Origin: Polynucleobacter paneuropaeus
GTDB lineage: Bacteria > Pseudomonadota > Gammaproteobacteria > Burkholderiales > Burkholderiaceae
Length of the DNA: 64,000 nucleotides
Direction: 5' to 3'
Assembly (NCBI RefSeq): GCF_003261235.1
Contig: NZ_CP030085.1
Coordinates: 787,454-851,453, forward strand
Position numbers and translations under genes: made by a program
The notes under the pieces: model-generated
Databases searched by the model: none
Seen by the model: only the letters and a program-made list of their open reading frames with translations
Told to the model about the DNA's origin: nothing
Shown: positions 56,385 through 64,000 of the stretch, in pieces
How positions within the stretch are numbered: the stretch's first letter is position 1
Layout of the letters: each line of letters opens with the position of its first letter

Positions 56385-57821
56385 ATGAGTAAAGCATTTG
56401 ATATTCTCGTGATTGGTGGTGGTCCTGGTGGTTATATTGCGGCGATTCGTGCAGCGCAATTGGGCTTTAATGTTGCTTGTGCAGAATCCAGCGCCTATGA
56501 TGACCCTAAGGGTGAGCCTCGTTTGGGGGGCACCTGCCTGAATGTAGGCTGCATACCCTCTAAAGCCTTGTTGGCGTCTTCCGAAGAGCTTGAAAAGATC
56601 GAGCACCATGCCGCAGACCATGGCATCAAGGTTGGTTCGGTCAGCATGGATACCAAGAAAATGATTTCTCGTAAAGATGAGATCGTGACCAAGATGACTG
56701 GTGGCATTCAGTATCTGTTCAAGAAAAACAAGATTACTTTGTTAAAGGGCCATGCTTCATTTGCCGGCAAAGATGCTAGCGGCTATCAAATTCAGATTGA
56801 TGGCAAGGAAAAGGAAACGGTTACGGCAAAGAATGTCATCATCGCTACAGGTTCAAAAGCCCGTCATTTGCCAGGTGTCGTTGTCGATAATCAGTTGATC
56901 TGTGATAACGAAGGCGCTCTCAAGTTTGATGTAGCCCCCAAGAAATTAGGTGTGATTGGAGCTGGCGTAATTGGCCTCGAGTTGGGTTCAGTTTGGCGCC
57001 GCTTAGGTGCAGAGGTCACAATTCTAGAAGCTATGCCAAGCTTTCTCGGTGCATGCGACCCTGGTATCGCCAAAGAAGCACAGAAGTTATTTGCCAAGCA
57101 AGGTCTCAATATTCAGACTGGCGTAAAGATTGGCGAAGTGAAGGCTGATAAAAAGGGCGTCTCTATTCAGTACGTCGATAACACCGGTAAGGCTCAAAAG
57201 CTAGACTGCGAGCGTTTGATTGTTTCCGTTGGACGCGTACCCAATACTGATAAGTTGGGCTTAGACAAAATAGGCTTGAAGGTCGATGAGCGCGGCTTTA
57301 TTCCAATTGATGATCACACCTGTGCAACGGCTGCGTCTGGCGTCTATGCCGTCGGTGACGTTGTCCGTGGGCCAATGCTGGCCCATAAAGCTGAGGACGA
57401 AGGTGTTTTGGTAGCCGAGATTATTGCTGGTCAAAAACCCCACATCGATTACAACTGCATACCCTGGGTGATTTACACCGACCCTGAAATTGCCTGGGTT
57501 GGTAAGAACGAACAGCAACTCAAAGATGAAGGTCGCGCATACAAAGCCGGTCAATTTCCATTTGCTGCCAACGGCCGTGCTTTAGGAATGGGGCGCTCCG
57601 ATGGTTTTGTGAAAGTCCTAGCCGATGCGAAGACGGATGAGATTCTCGGTGTTCATATCATTGGCCCTAACGCATCTGACTTAATTGCCGAGGCAGCAGT
57701 TGCTATGGAATTTAAGGCTGCAGCGGAAGATATTGCTCGGATCTGTCATCCACACCCAAGTTTATCTGAGGTGGTGCGTGAAGCGGCACTTGCAGCAGAT
57801 CAACGCGCCTTAAACATGTAA
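56385..57821 (+). CDS. lpdA: Dihydrolipoamide dehydrogenase (E3)
   Basis: 478-residue FAD-dependent disulfide oxidoreductase: FAD motif ILVIGGGPGGYIAAIRAAQL, redox-active GGTCLNVGCIPSKALL (the C-x4-C pair), NAD motif LGVIGAGVIGLELGSVWRRL, YAVGDVVRGPMLAHKAEDEG and the C-terminal HPHPSLSEVVREAAL with catalytic His. Eleven bp after sucB. Confidence 0.97.
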   Translation: MSKAFDILVIGGGPGGYIAAIRAAQLGFNVACAESSAYDDPKGEPRLGGTCLNVGCIPSKALLASSEELEKIEHHAADHGIKVGSVSMDTKKMISRKDEIVTKMTGGIQYLFKKNKITLLKGHASFAGKDASGYQIQIDGKEKETVTAKNVIIATGSKARHLPGVVVDNQLICDNEGALKFDVAPKKLGVIGAGVIGLELGSVWRRLGAEVTILEAMPSFLGACDPGIAKEAQKLFAKQGLNIQTGVKIGEVKADKKGVSIQYVDNTGKAQKLDCERLIVSVGRVPNTDKLGLDKIGLKVDERGFIPIDDHTCATAASGVYAVGDVVRGPMLAHKAEDEGVLVAEIIAGQKPHIDYNCIPWVIYTDPEIAWVGKNEQQLKDEGRAYKAGQFPFAANGRALGMGRSDGFVKVLADAKTDEILGVHIIGPNASDLIAEAAVAMEFKAAAEDIARICHPHPSLSEVVREAALAADQRALNM

Positions 57822-58925
57822 TTGAAAGCCATCGAGTACTACCAACAAGAGTTAAAAGCGCACGGGTATCATACCGATCCCGCGCAGCTTCGTGCAATTG
57901 AGCGTTTGCAAGCATGCGAAGATGAGTGGGTAGACTACAAGCATGTTCGTAGCAACGAACTCAAAAAGAAACTCTTTAAACCTTCTTTACCCCGGGGCGT
58001 TTACTTATGGGGTGGTGTAGGACGGGGTAAATCTTTTTTAATGGACTGTTTTTTTGCAGCCTCTCCTTTAGAAAAAAAGATCCGTATCCATTTTCATGAA
58101 TTCATGCGTGAAGTTCATCGTGAATTACATGAGCTATCTGGGTTAGCAGATCCGCTGGATGCGTTAGCAATCCGGATTTCAAAACGCTACCGACTCATTT
58201 GTTTTGATGAGTTTCACATTAACGATATTGCTGATGCAATGATCCTTTATCGTTTACTCAAGGCTTTGTTTGAGGATCGTGTGCAGTTTGTGATGACCTC
58301 AAACTATCGACCTGACCAACTGTATCCAGATGGTTTGCATCGAGATCGGCTCTTGCCAGCGATTCGTTTGTTGGAAGAAAAGCTCGACGTTTTAAATGTG
58401 GACGCAGGCAATGACTACCGTCGCTTACAAATGGAGCAGGTAGATGCTTACTTGACCCCCATTACTTCTGAGACCGATCTTAAACTCTTGAATATGTTTT
58501 ATGCTTTGATCGGTAATCGAGCCGAAGATCCCAATCCCATTTTATATATTGAGTCACGAGAATTGCTCCCCCTTCATATGGGTGACGGAGTGGTGTGGTT
58601 TGATTTTGAGACGCTCTGTTGTGGGCCACGCTCTCAAAACGATTATTTAGAGATTGCTAAACAATTTCATACGGTGATTCTGTCTGGGGTACCTTATATG
58701 CCACCCCGTTTAACGAATGAAGCCCGCCGCTTTATTTGGTTGGTCGATGTCCTGTATGACAATAAAAATAAGTTGATTATTTCAGCGGCTGTGCTTGCTG
58801 CAGAGCTGTATACCGAGGGGCAAATTACCGCTGAATTCTCAAGAACCGTGTCTAGATTGATTGAGATGCAGTCTAGAGACTACCTAGATGCGCCTAGGCG
58901 TATCCATTCGAGCGCCTTGACCTAA
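57822..58925 (+). CDS. zapE: Cell-division ATPase ZapE (AFG1 family)
   Basis: 367 residues starting with TTG directly after the lpdA stop (no intervening base). P-loop GVYLWGGVGRGKSFLMDCFF, then KIRIHFHEFMREVHRELHEL, Walker B LICFDEFHINDIADAMILYR and sensor VMTSNYRPDQLYPDGLHRDR. AFG1/ZapE ATPases act at the division site. The TTG start with no spacing points to translation coupled to lpdA. Confidence 0.95.
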   Translation: MKAIEYYQQELKAHGYHTDPAQLRAIERLQACEDEWVDYKHVRSNELKKKLFKPSLPRGVYLWGGVGRGKSFLMDCFFAASPLEKKIRIHFHEFMREVHRELHELSGLADPLDALAIRISKRYRLICFDEFHINDIADAMILYRLLKALFEDRVQFVMTSNYRPDQLYPDGLHRDRLLPAIRLLEEKLDVLNVDAGNDYRRLQMEQVDAYLTPITSETDLKLLNMFYALIGNRAEDPNPILYIESRELLPLHMGDGVVWFDFETLCCGPRSQNDYLEIAKQFHTVILSGVPYMPPRLTNEARRFIWLVDVLYDNKNKLIISAAVLAAELYTEGQITAEFSRTVSRLIEMQSRDYLDAPRRIHSSALT

Positions 58926-58934
58926 AATAGCGCT

Positions 58935-59783
58935 ATGACCCGTATTTCTGACCTCAATGCTGATTTACATTGCCACTCTGTGGTTTCTGATGGCACCTTA
59001 ACACCCGAAGATTTGGCGCAGCGCGCCTATGCTAATGGCGTGAGGCTTTGGTCTTTGACTGATCATGATGAATTGGGTGGTCAAGAACGTGCGCGTGCAG
59101 CGGCTCAGGCGATTGGTATGGCATATGTTGGAGGCGTGGAGATTTCAGTAACTTGGATGGGACAGACCATTCATATTGTTGGCCTTGGAATTGATGAGAA
59201 AAACCCTGCGTTACTAGAGGGTCTGCGGTTGACTCGAGATGGTCGCGGCAAACGCGCTCACCAAATTGCTGATGCTCTAGCTCAAGTTGGTATTGATGGT
59301 GCCTATGAAGGCGCGTTGCATTTCGCAGGTAATCATGATTTGATTTCGCGTACGCACTTTGCTCGATTTTTAGTGGAGCGGGGAGTGTGTCGCAACACTG
59401 AAACCGTTTTTCAGAATTATCTGGTTGAAGGCAAGCCCGGTTTTGTGCCACATCAATGGGCCAATCTAGAAGATACTGTGTCATGGATTAAGCAAGCGGG
59501 TGGCGTGGCAGTGATTGCACATCCTGGCCGCTATGATTTTACGTCCACACAAATGGATCAGCTCTACGAGCGTTTTAAAGACTTTGGCGGAGTAGGGATT
59601 GAAGTCATCACCGGTAGCCATAGCCCAGACCAGTATCAAACCTACGGCAAAATTGCAGAGAAATATGGTTTTATGGCCTCACGTGGCTCCGATTTTCATG
59701 ATCCAAAGGAAAGCCATATCGACTTGGGGACACTGCCATTGTTGCCGAGTAATCTAACGCCTGTTTGGTCGGTATTTCACTAA
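58935..59783 (+). CDS. PHP-domain phosphoesterase (YciV/RNase AM-like)
   Basis: 282 residues with PHP metal-site motifs: LNADLHCHSVVSDGTL (H-x-H near residue 10), WSLTDHDELGG, VGGVEISVTW, VIAHPGRYDF and a closing MASRGSDFHDP. Family members remove nucleotides from 3',5'-bisphosphates and trim rRNA 5' ends. Nine bp after zapE. Confidence 0.9.
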   Translation: MTRISDLNADLHCHSVVSDGTLTPEDLAQRAYANGVRLWSLTDHDELGGQERARAAAQAIGMAYVGGVEISVTWMGQTIHIVGLGIDEKNPALLEGLRLTRDGRGKRAHQIADALAQVGIDGAYEGALHFAGNHDLISRTHFARFLVERGVCRNTETVFQNYLVEGKPGFVPHQWANLEDTVSWIKQAGGVAVIAHPGRYDFTSTQMDQLYERFKDFGGVGIEVITGSHSPDQYQTYGKIAEKYGFMASRGSDFHDPKESHIDLGTLPLLPSNLTPVWSVFH

Positions 59784-59810
59784 TGAATCACATTATCAAT
59801 AAAGATCCCC

Positions 59811-61013
59811 ATGTTTGCTGAACGCGTTCTCTCTGGCATGCGCCCAACGGGCAATTTGCACCTTGGGCATTACCATGGCGTATTGAAGAACTGGGTCCGT
59901 TTACAAGCGGAGTATCCCTGTTTCTTTTTCGCTGCAGACTGGCATGCGCTAACTACGCACTATGAAACCCCAGAGGTGATTGAGCAGTCTGTTTGGGATA
60001 TGGTGATTGATTGGTTAGCAGCAGGTGTTGATCCGAATCAGGCAACCCTGTTTATTCAAAGTAAAGTGCCCGAGCATGCTGAACTTTTCTTGTTGCTGGC
60101 AATGGGAACCCCGTTAGGCTGGTTGGAGAGAGTGCCCACCTATAAAGATCAGATCGAGAAGCTGAAAGAAAAAGATCTGCAGACCTACGGTTTCTTGGGC
60201 TACCCTTTATTACAGTCCGCCGATATTCTCATCTACCGCGCCCAATTCGTGCCTGTTGGTGAAGATCAAGTGCCTCACGTAGAGATGACCCGCGAAGTAG
60301 CGCGTCGCTTTAATTATCTCTATGGTCGTGAAGCCGGCTTTGAAGAAAAAGCGCTAGAGGCAGTCAAAAAACTGGGTAGCAAACGCGCTAAGATGTATGC
60401 AGAACTCCGAACGGCTTATCAAGAACGTGGAGACGATAGTGCTCTAGAACAAGCGCAAGCACTTTTGCAGGATTCGCAAAGTCTATCGATGGCAGATCGC
60501 GAAAGATTGTTTGGTTTTCTGGAGGGTGCGCGCAAAATTATCCTGCCAGAACCTCAGGCCCTATTAACTGCTGCCTCAAAAATGCCTGGCCTTGATGGTC
60601 AGAAGATGTCGAAGTCTTATGGCAATACGATTAGTATTCGTGAAAAACCTGAAGAAATTATTCGCTCAATGCGCACGATGCCTACTGATCCTGCGCGAGT
60701 TCGCAGAACCGATGCGGGCGATCCTGCCCGTTGTCCTGTTTGGCAATTTCATACTGTGTATTCAGATGAAGCGACAAAAGCATGGGCTGAGAAGGGGTGC
60801 AAAAGTGCAGGAATTGGCTGCCTTGAGTGTAAGCAGCCTGTGATTGATGCGATATTGGCCGAACAACAACCCATGTTTGAGCGTGCCCAGAAATATTTAG
60901 ATGATCCTAGCTTATTGCGCTCAATCATTGCCGATGGTTCCGATAAAGCACGTAAGGTTGCTCAAGAAACCATGCGTGAGGTTCGTGAAGCCATGGGCTT
61001 AGCTTACGACTAG
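59811..61013 (+). CDS. trpS: Tryptophanyl-tRNA synthetase
   Basis: 400 residues, class I: HIGH-type MRPTGNLHLGHYHGVLKNWV, KMSKS loop in LDGQKMSKSYGNTISIREKP. About 60 extra residues (about 170-245) lie before the KMSKS loop, longer than in E. coli TrpS, a form common in betaproteobacteria. The segment CLECKQPVIDAILAEQQPM fits the family C-terminus. Confidence 0.95.
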   Translation: MFAERVLSGMRPTGNLHLGHYHGVLKNWVRLQAEYPCFFFAADWHALTTHYETPEVIEQSVWDMVIDWLAAGVDPNQATLFIQSKVPEHAELFLLLAMGTPLGWLERVPTYKDQIEKLKEKDLQTYGFLGYPLLQSADILIYRAQFVPVGEDQVPHVEMTREVARRFNYLYGREAGFEEKALEAVKKLGSKRAKMYAELRTAYQERGDDSALEQAQALLQDSQSLSMADRERLFGFLEGARKIILPEPQALLTAASKMPGLDGQKMSKSYGNTISIREKPEEIIRSMRTMPTDPARVRRTDAGDPARCPVWQFHTVYSDEATKAWAEKGCKSAGIGCLECKQPVIDAILAEQQPMFERAQKYLDDPSLLRSIIADGSDKARKVAQETMREVREAMGLAYD

Positions 61014-61015
61014 AC

Positions 61016-61579
61016 TTGAATTCAAGTCATACTGCTCTTGAAGTAGCGTCTCCTTGGATTAGACGCTTTACTCCCGCAATCCCACTAAATGGTCTGGTTT
61101 TAGATTTAGCCTGCGGCTCTGGTCGACACTCTCAACTGTTAGTCGAAGCGGGGTATTCTGTTTTGGCAGTAGATCAAAATATTGAGGCGATTAGTCAATT
61201 CAAGCACCCTCATTTAGCGGTGGAATGCCTGGATTTAGAGGGTGGGATCTGGCCATTACTCGGTAAGCAGTTTGTCGGAATTGTGGTCACCAATTATCTG
61301 TATCGACCCTACTTAGCGGAATTACCCAGAATGCTGTCAGATGGTGGGGTTTTGCTTTATGAAACCTTTGCGCAAGGTAACGGGGAGTTTGGGAAGCCAT
61401 CCAACCCTGATTTCCTCCTAAAAACAGGGGAATTACTCTCGTTTTCTGCCCAGAATGGCCTGAAAGTTCTGGCTTATGAGCATCTTTATATTGACGACCC
61501 CAAGCCCGCCATGATTCAGAGGCTTTGCGCTGTAAAAGGCGATTTACAGGGGCGCATTCCGTTACAATTTCGAGGTTAA
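61016..61579 (+). CDS. SAM-dependent methyltransferase (tellurite-resistance TehB-like fold)
   Basis: 187 residues starting with TTG two bases after trpS. Motif I VLDLACGSGRHSQLLVEAGY, AVDQNIEAISQF (acidic end of strand 2), GIVVTNYLYRPYLAELPRML and LSDGGVLLYETFAQGN. It is of the small Methyltransf_11/TehB-like kind. The substrate is unknown. Confidence 0.85.
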   Translation: MNSSHTALEVASPWIRRFTPAIPLNGLVLDLACGSGRHSQLLVEAGYSVLAVDQNIEAISQFKHPHLAVECLDLEGGIWPLLGKQFVGIVVTNYLYRPYLAELPRMLSDGGVLLYETFAQGNGEFGKPSNPDFLLKTGELLSFSAQNGLKVLAYEHLYIDDPKPAMIQRLCAVKGDLQGRIPLQFRG

Positions 61580-61605
61580 ACACCTATCTATATGGCATCT
61601 ACCTA

Positions 61606-62529
61606 GTGAGCAGCACTTCCTTAAATCAAGCCAATAAAAAACCCATTGCTGGCAGCATGGTGGCGATTGTTACGCCCATGCTGGAGGATGGCAGTCTTGA
61701 TTTCCCAGGTTTACGCTCCTTGCTCGACTGGCATGTCACTGAGGGTACTGATGGAATTGTGATCGTTGGTACTAGTGGTGAGTCACCAACCGTTTCGGTT
61801 CAAGAGCATTGTGAGTTAATCAAAGTGTGCGTTGAGCATATTGCCGGCCGAATTCCGGTGATTGCAGGTACGGGCGGTAATTCGACTAGTGAGGCTATAG
61901 AGCTCACCCAATATGCCAAGAAAGTCGGCGCTGATGCGAGTCTTCAAGTAGTTCCTTATTACAACAAGCCAACCCAAGATGGCATGTATGCCCACTTTAA
62001 AAAGATCGCAGAGTCAGTCGATTTGCCAGTCATTTTGTATAACGTGCCTGGCCGAACTGTAGCTGACTTAGCCGGCGAAACCGTCGTTCGATTGGCACAA
62101 GTACCAGGAATGATTGGCATTAAGGATGCGACCGGAAATCTAGAGCGCGGCATGGCTTTAATTGCCGATCTGAAACGCGCAGGCCAAGAACAATTTGCCG
62201 TTTTTTCGGGCGATGATTTAAGTGCTATCTTATTAATGCTAATGGGCGGCAAAGGCAATATTTCTGTCACAGCCAATGTTGCACCACGCTTAATGCATGA
62301 CTTGTGTAAATGCGCCATGTCTGGTGAGCTCACTCGTGCCCGTGATCTGCAGTATCAATTGCTTGCACTGCATAAAGCCATGTTCATTGAAGCAAACCCC
62401 ATTCCAGTTAAATGGGCCTTACATGAGATGGGCAAGATTGGCCCCGGAATTCGTCTACCTTTAACTCCTTTGAGTGTTGCCTTGCGTGAACCTTTAAAGA
62501 TCGCATTGAAACAAGTCGGTTTACTATGA
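61606..62529 (+). CDS. dapA: 4-hydroxy-tetrahydrodipicolinate synthase
   Basis: About 307 residues from GTG 61606; the longer frame from 61525 overlaps the methyltransferase gene and is rejected. TIM-barrel marks: GSMVAIVTPMLEDGSLDFPG, GTSGESPTVSVQEHCELI, VVPYYNKPTQDGMYAHFKKI, ILYNVPGRTVADLAGETVVR and Schiff-base Lys in GIKDATGNLERG. First step of the lysine/diaminopimelate branch. Overlaps bamC by ATGA. Confidence 0.96.
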   Translation: MSSTSLNQANKKPIAGSMVAIVTPMLEDGSLDFPGLRSLLDWHVTEGTDGIVIVGTSGESPTVSVQEHCELIKVCVEHIAGRIPVIAGTGGNSTSEAIELTQYAKKVGADASLQVVPYYNKPTQDGMYAHFKKIAESVDLPVILYNVPGRTVADLAGETVVRLAQVPGMIGIKDATGNLERGMALIADLKRAGQEQFAVFSGDDLSAILLMLMGGKGNISVTANVAPRLMHDLCKCAMSGELTRARDLQYQLLALHKAMFIEANPIPVKWALHEMGKIGPGIRLPLTPLSVALREPLKIALKQVGLL

Positions 62530-63674
62530 AGAGCGCTATGCCATTTTTGACTCGTAATATTTCCTGTTTGGCCATATTGGCTATTTTGATTTCCGCCTTA
62601 GTAGGGTGTAAGACCATTACAAGTAGCGATACAGTGGACTATAAGAGAAGCTCTGGAGAAGTGCGTGGCCCCAACCTATCTTATCCACCTGACCTCATTA
62701 CTGCTCAAGCAGATCGTCGCTACGTTGTTCAAGATGGTACAGCTACGATGTCCGAGTATGTTGCAGCAACCAAGAAAACAGCCCAGTTACGCGCTAATGT
62801 GATGACTGGTATTCCAGGCATGCGCATTGCCCGTGATGGTGATCGTCGCTGGCTAGTAGTAGAAAAACCCGCTGCTGAGTTATATCCCCAGATTAAAGAC
62901 TTCTGGCAGGAGAATGGTTTTTTATTAACAACGGATTCTCCCTCTACCGGAATCATGGAAACCGATTGGGCTGAAAATCGTCCTAAGATTCAACAAGACT
63001 GGATTCGCTCTACTATCAACAGTGCTCTCGATTCCATTTCTGATACGGGTGAGCGGGATCGATATAAAACCCGTCTTGAAGTGGTTAAGCCTGACGAGAC
63101 AGAGGTATACATCACCCAAAAAGGTGCTCTTGAAAAATGCGTGAGCGATTCTTCTGGTAATTGTCTTTATACAATTTGGACGCCTCGCCCGACTGATCCT
63201 GAACTAGAGGCCGTCTTCTTACAGCGCCTGATGGAGCGTTTAGGTATGACTCAAGAAATGGCCAAGGCCCAAATGGCAGCGCCTGTAGTGGCTAAAACAC
63301 CGAAGGCAAACTTAGTGCAAGAAGGTAATGCAGCTCACATTGAAGTTGGCAACGGCTTTGATCGTGCATGGCGCGATGTCGGCTTAGCGCTGGATCGCTC
63401 TAACTTTACCGTTGAGGATCGTGATCGCTCCAACGGTATTTATTACGTTCGCTATGTAAATCAAAAGGAGACCAGCGAAACAAAAGGTTTCTTCTCAAAC
63501 TTATTTAGTAGTAAGGATGATTCAGCATTAAAGGCGAAGAAGTATCGGGTGATAGTGAAATCGACAGGGGACACAAGCTGTAGCGTATATGTGCAGGATG
63601 CCGATGGCAAACCTGAAAATACGCCTGCTGGTTTGCAACTCTTAACCTTACTTACGGATCAGCTAGGTCGCTAA
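62526..63674 (+). CDS. bamC: Outer-membrane assembly lipoprotein BamC
   Basis: 382 residues with lipobox ISALVGC (Cys about 28), an extended N-terminal stretch containing LSYPPDLITAQADRRYVVQD, and two helix-grip domains (LVVEKPAAELYPQIKDFWQE, then IEVGNGFDRAWRDVGLALDR). It is a member of the BAM beta-barrel assembly complex. The dapA-bamC pairing is the standard order. Confidence 0.93.
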   Translation: MKSAMPFLTRNISCLAILAILISALVGCKTITSSDTVDYKRSSGEVRGPNLSYPPDLITAQADRRYVVQDGTATMSEYVAATKKTAQLRANVMTGIPGMRIARDGDRRWLVVEKPAAELYPQIKDFWQENGFLLTTDSPSTGIMETDWAENRPKIQQDWIRSTINSALDSISDTGERDRYKTRLEVVKPDETEVYITQKGALEKCVSDSSGNCLYTIWTPRPTDPELEAVFLQRLMERLGMTQEMAKAQMAAPVVAKTPKANLVQEGNAAHIEVGNGFDRAWRDVGLALDRSNFTVEDRDRSNGIYYVRYVNQKETSETKGFFSNLFSSKDDSALKAKKYRVIVKSTGDTSCSVYVQDADGKPENTPAGLQLLTLLTDQLGR

Positions 63675-63703
63675 GTCGAACCCATCTGCTTTAATACAGA
63701 CGT

Positions 63704-63731
63704 AAAAAAAGCCGCTCGAAAGCGGCTTTTT
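63704..63731. terminator. Rho-independent terminator, bidirectional
   Basis: AAAAAAAGCCGCT-CGAA-AGCGGCTTTTT between the convergent bamC and small lipoprotein genes. Confidence 0.95.
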
Positions 63732-63745
63732 CTTCAAGAAGGAAA

Positions 63746-63916
63746 TTACTTCTTGTCAGCAGCAGGAGCAGCAGGAGCAGCAGCCGGTGCAGCAGCGGCT
63801 GGAGCATCAGCAGCAGGTGCAGCAGCAGGAGCTGGAGCAGGAGCTGGTTCTTCTTTTTTACCGCAAGCAGCTAAAACGATTGCCAACATAGCAGCGAGTA
63901 CGAGTGACTTCTTCAT
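63746..63916 (-). CDS. Small Ala/Pro-rich lipoprotein
   Basis: About 56 residues from ATG 63916 (AGAGGAAAT a few bases upstream; the frame extends to 63946). A signal with lipobox AIVLAAC is followed by GKKEEPAPAPAP and an Ala/Pro/Asp tail ending ADKK. Likely a small cell-envelope lipoprotein whose low-complexity tail spans the periplasm. The 84 bp beyond it carry only its presumed promoter. Confidence 0.8.
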   Translation of the reverse strand: MKKSLVLAAMLAIVLAACGKKEEPAPAPAPAAAPAADAPAAAAPAAAPAAPAADKK

Positions 63917-64000
63917 TTGTAATTTCCTCTTAAAAATAAATATCAATTACCGGTAATTGGTGACGGACTATACGAAGGGAAAATCCCTAAGTACTTTCCT

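Noticed and set aside
63753..63956. Plus-strand Ala/Gly-rich frame
   Set aside because: Mirror image of the Ala/Pro tail of the small lipoprotein on the minus strand, which has the ribosome-binding site and lipobox.

Overview
The window reads as chromosome of a free-living betaproteobacterium of the Burkholderiales; I infer Polynucleobacter or a close relative. The grounds are moderate-to-low GC, the order thrS-infC-rpmI-rplT-pheS-pheT-ihfA-merR, sucA-sucB-lpdA followed by zapE, and protein sequences typical of that group. No database search was possible, so names rest on recognised motifs and remembered family sequences.

Region 1 (1-27 kb) is accessory and patchy. It opens with a surface-glycan segment: the tail of an unknown gene, a methyltransferase-TPR-GT9-like fusion, and a full-length cytoplasmic N-glycosyltransferase of the HMW1C/NGT type (GT41). 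Next comes a graveyard of a broken antitoxin, an IS21-type end, a VapC fragment and an IS3 remnant, mixed with small regulators: a Crp/Fnr protein, two related winged-helix proteins, and an HTH-PAS protein whose frame has no ordinary start codon. From 9 to 14 kb lie a double CDGSH protein, a class II amidotransferase, a three-subunit cobalt-type nitrile hydratase/thiocyanate hydrolase and a Coq4-like protein. From 14 to 20 kb lies a possible secretion module: a DsbA-like oxidoreductase, a lipoprotein with TPR and secretin domains coupled to a tiny upstream ORF, and two tandem secreted paralogues that share 12 cysteines.

Four direct copies of a repeat of about 215 bp (one truncated) end in what looks like the 3' half of a tRNA-Arg(UCU) gene. 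They lie at 10.4, 20.2, 22.1 and 23.2 kb and cut this region into cassette-like blocks. Two further short repeats recur upstream of accessory genes and look regulatory.

Region 2 (23-42.5 kb) holds an alkaline phosphatase, a four-domain rhodanese protein, small envelope proteins, a PPK2 polyphosphate kinase beside a lysine/alanine-rich histone H1-like protein, WrbA, YihY, chorismate synthase, an MFS transporter, ETF-ubiquinone oxidoreductase, a 3-oxoacid CoA-transferase pair, a fusion of a CDF metal exporter with an alpha/beta hydrolase, and RelA.

Region 3 (42.5-64 kb) is conserved core: tRNA-Val, the thrS-to-merR translation cluster (infC starting with ATC), tRNA-Pro, a thioesterase, an H-NS-like protein, the 2-oxoglutarate dehydrogenase operon with zapE, a PHP phosphoesterase, trpS, a methyltransferase, dapA, bamC and a small Ala/Pro-rich lipoprotein. 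The strongest candidates for something new are the N-glycosyltransferase locus, the tRNA-derived cassette repeats and the secretin plus cysteine-rich protein block.
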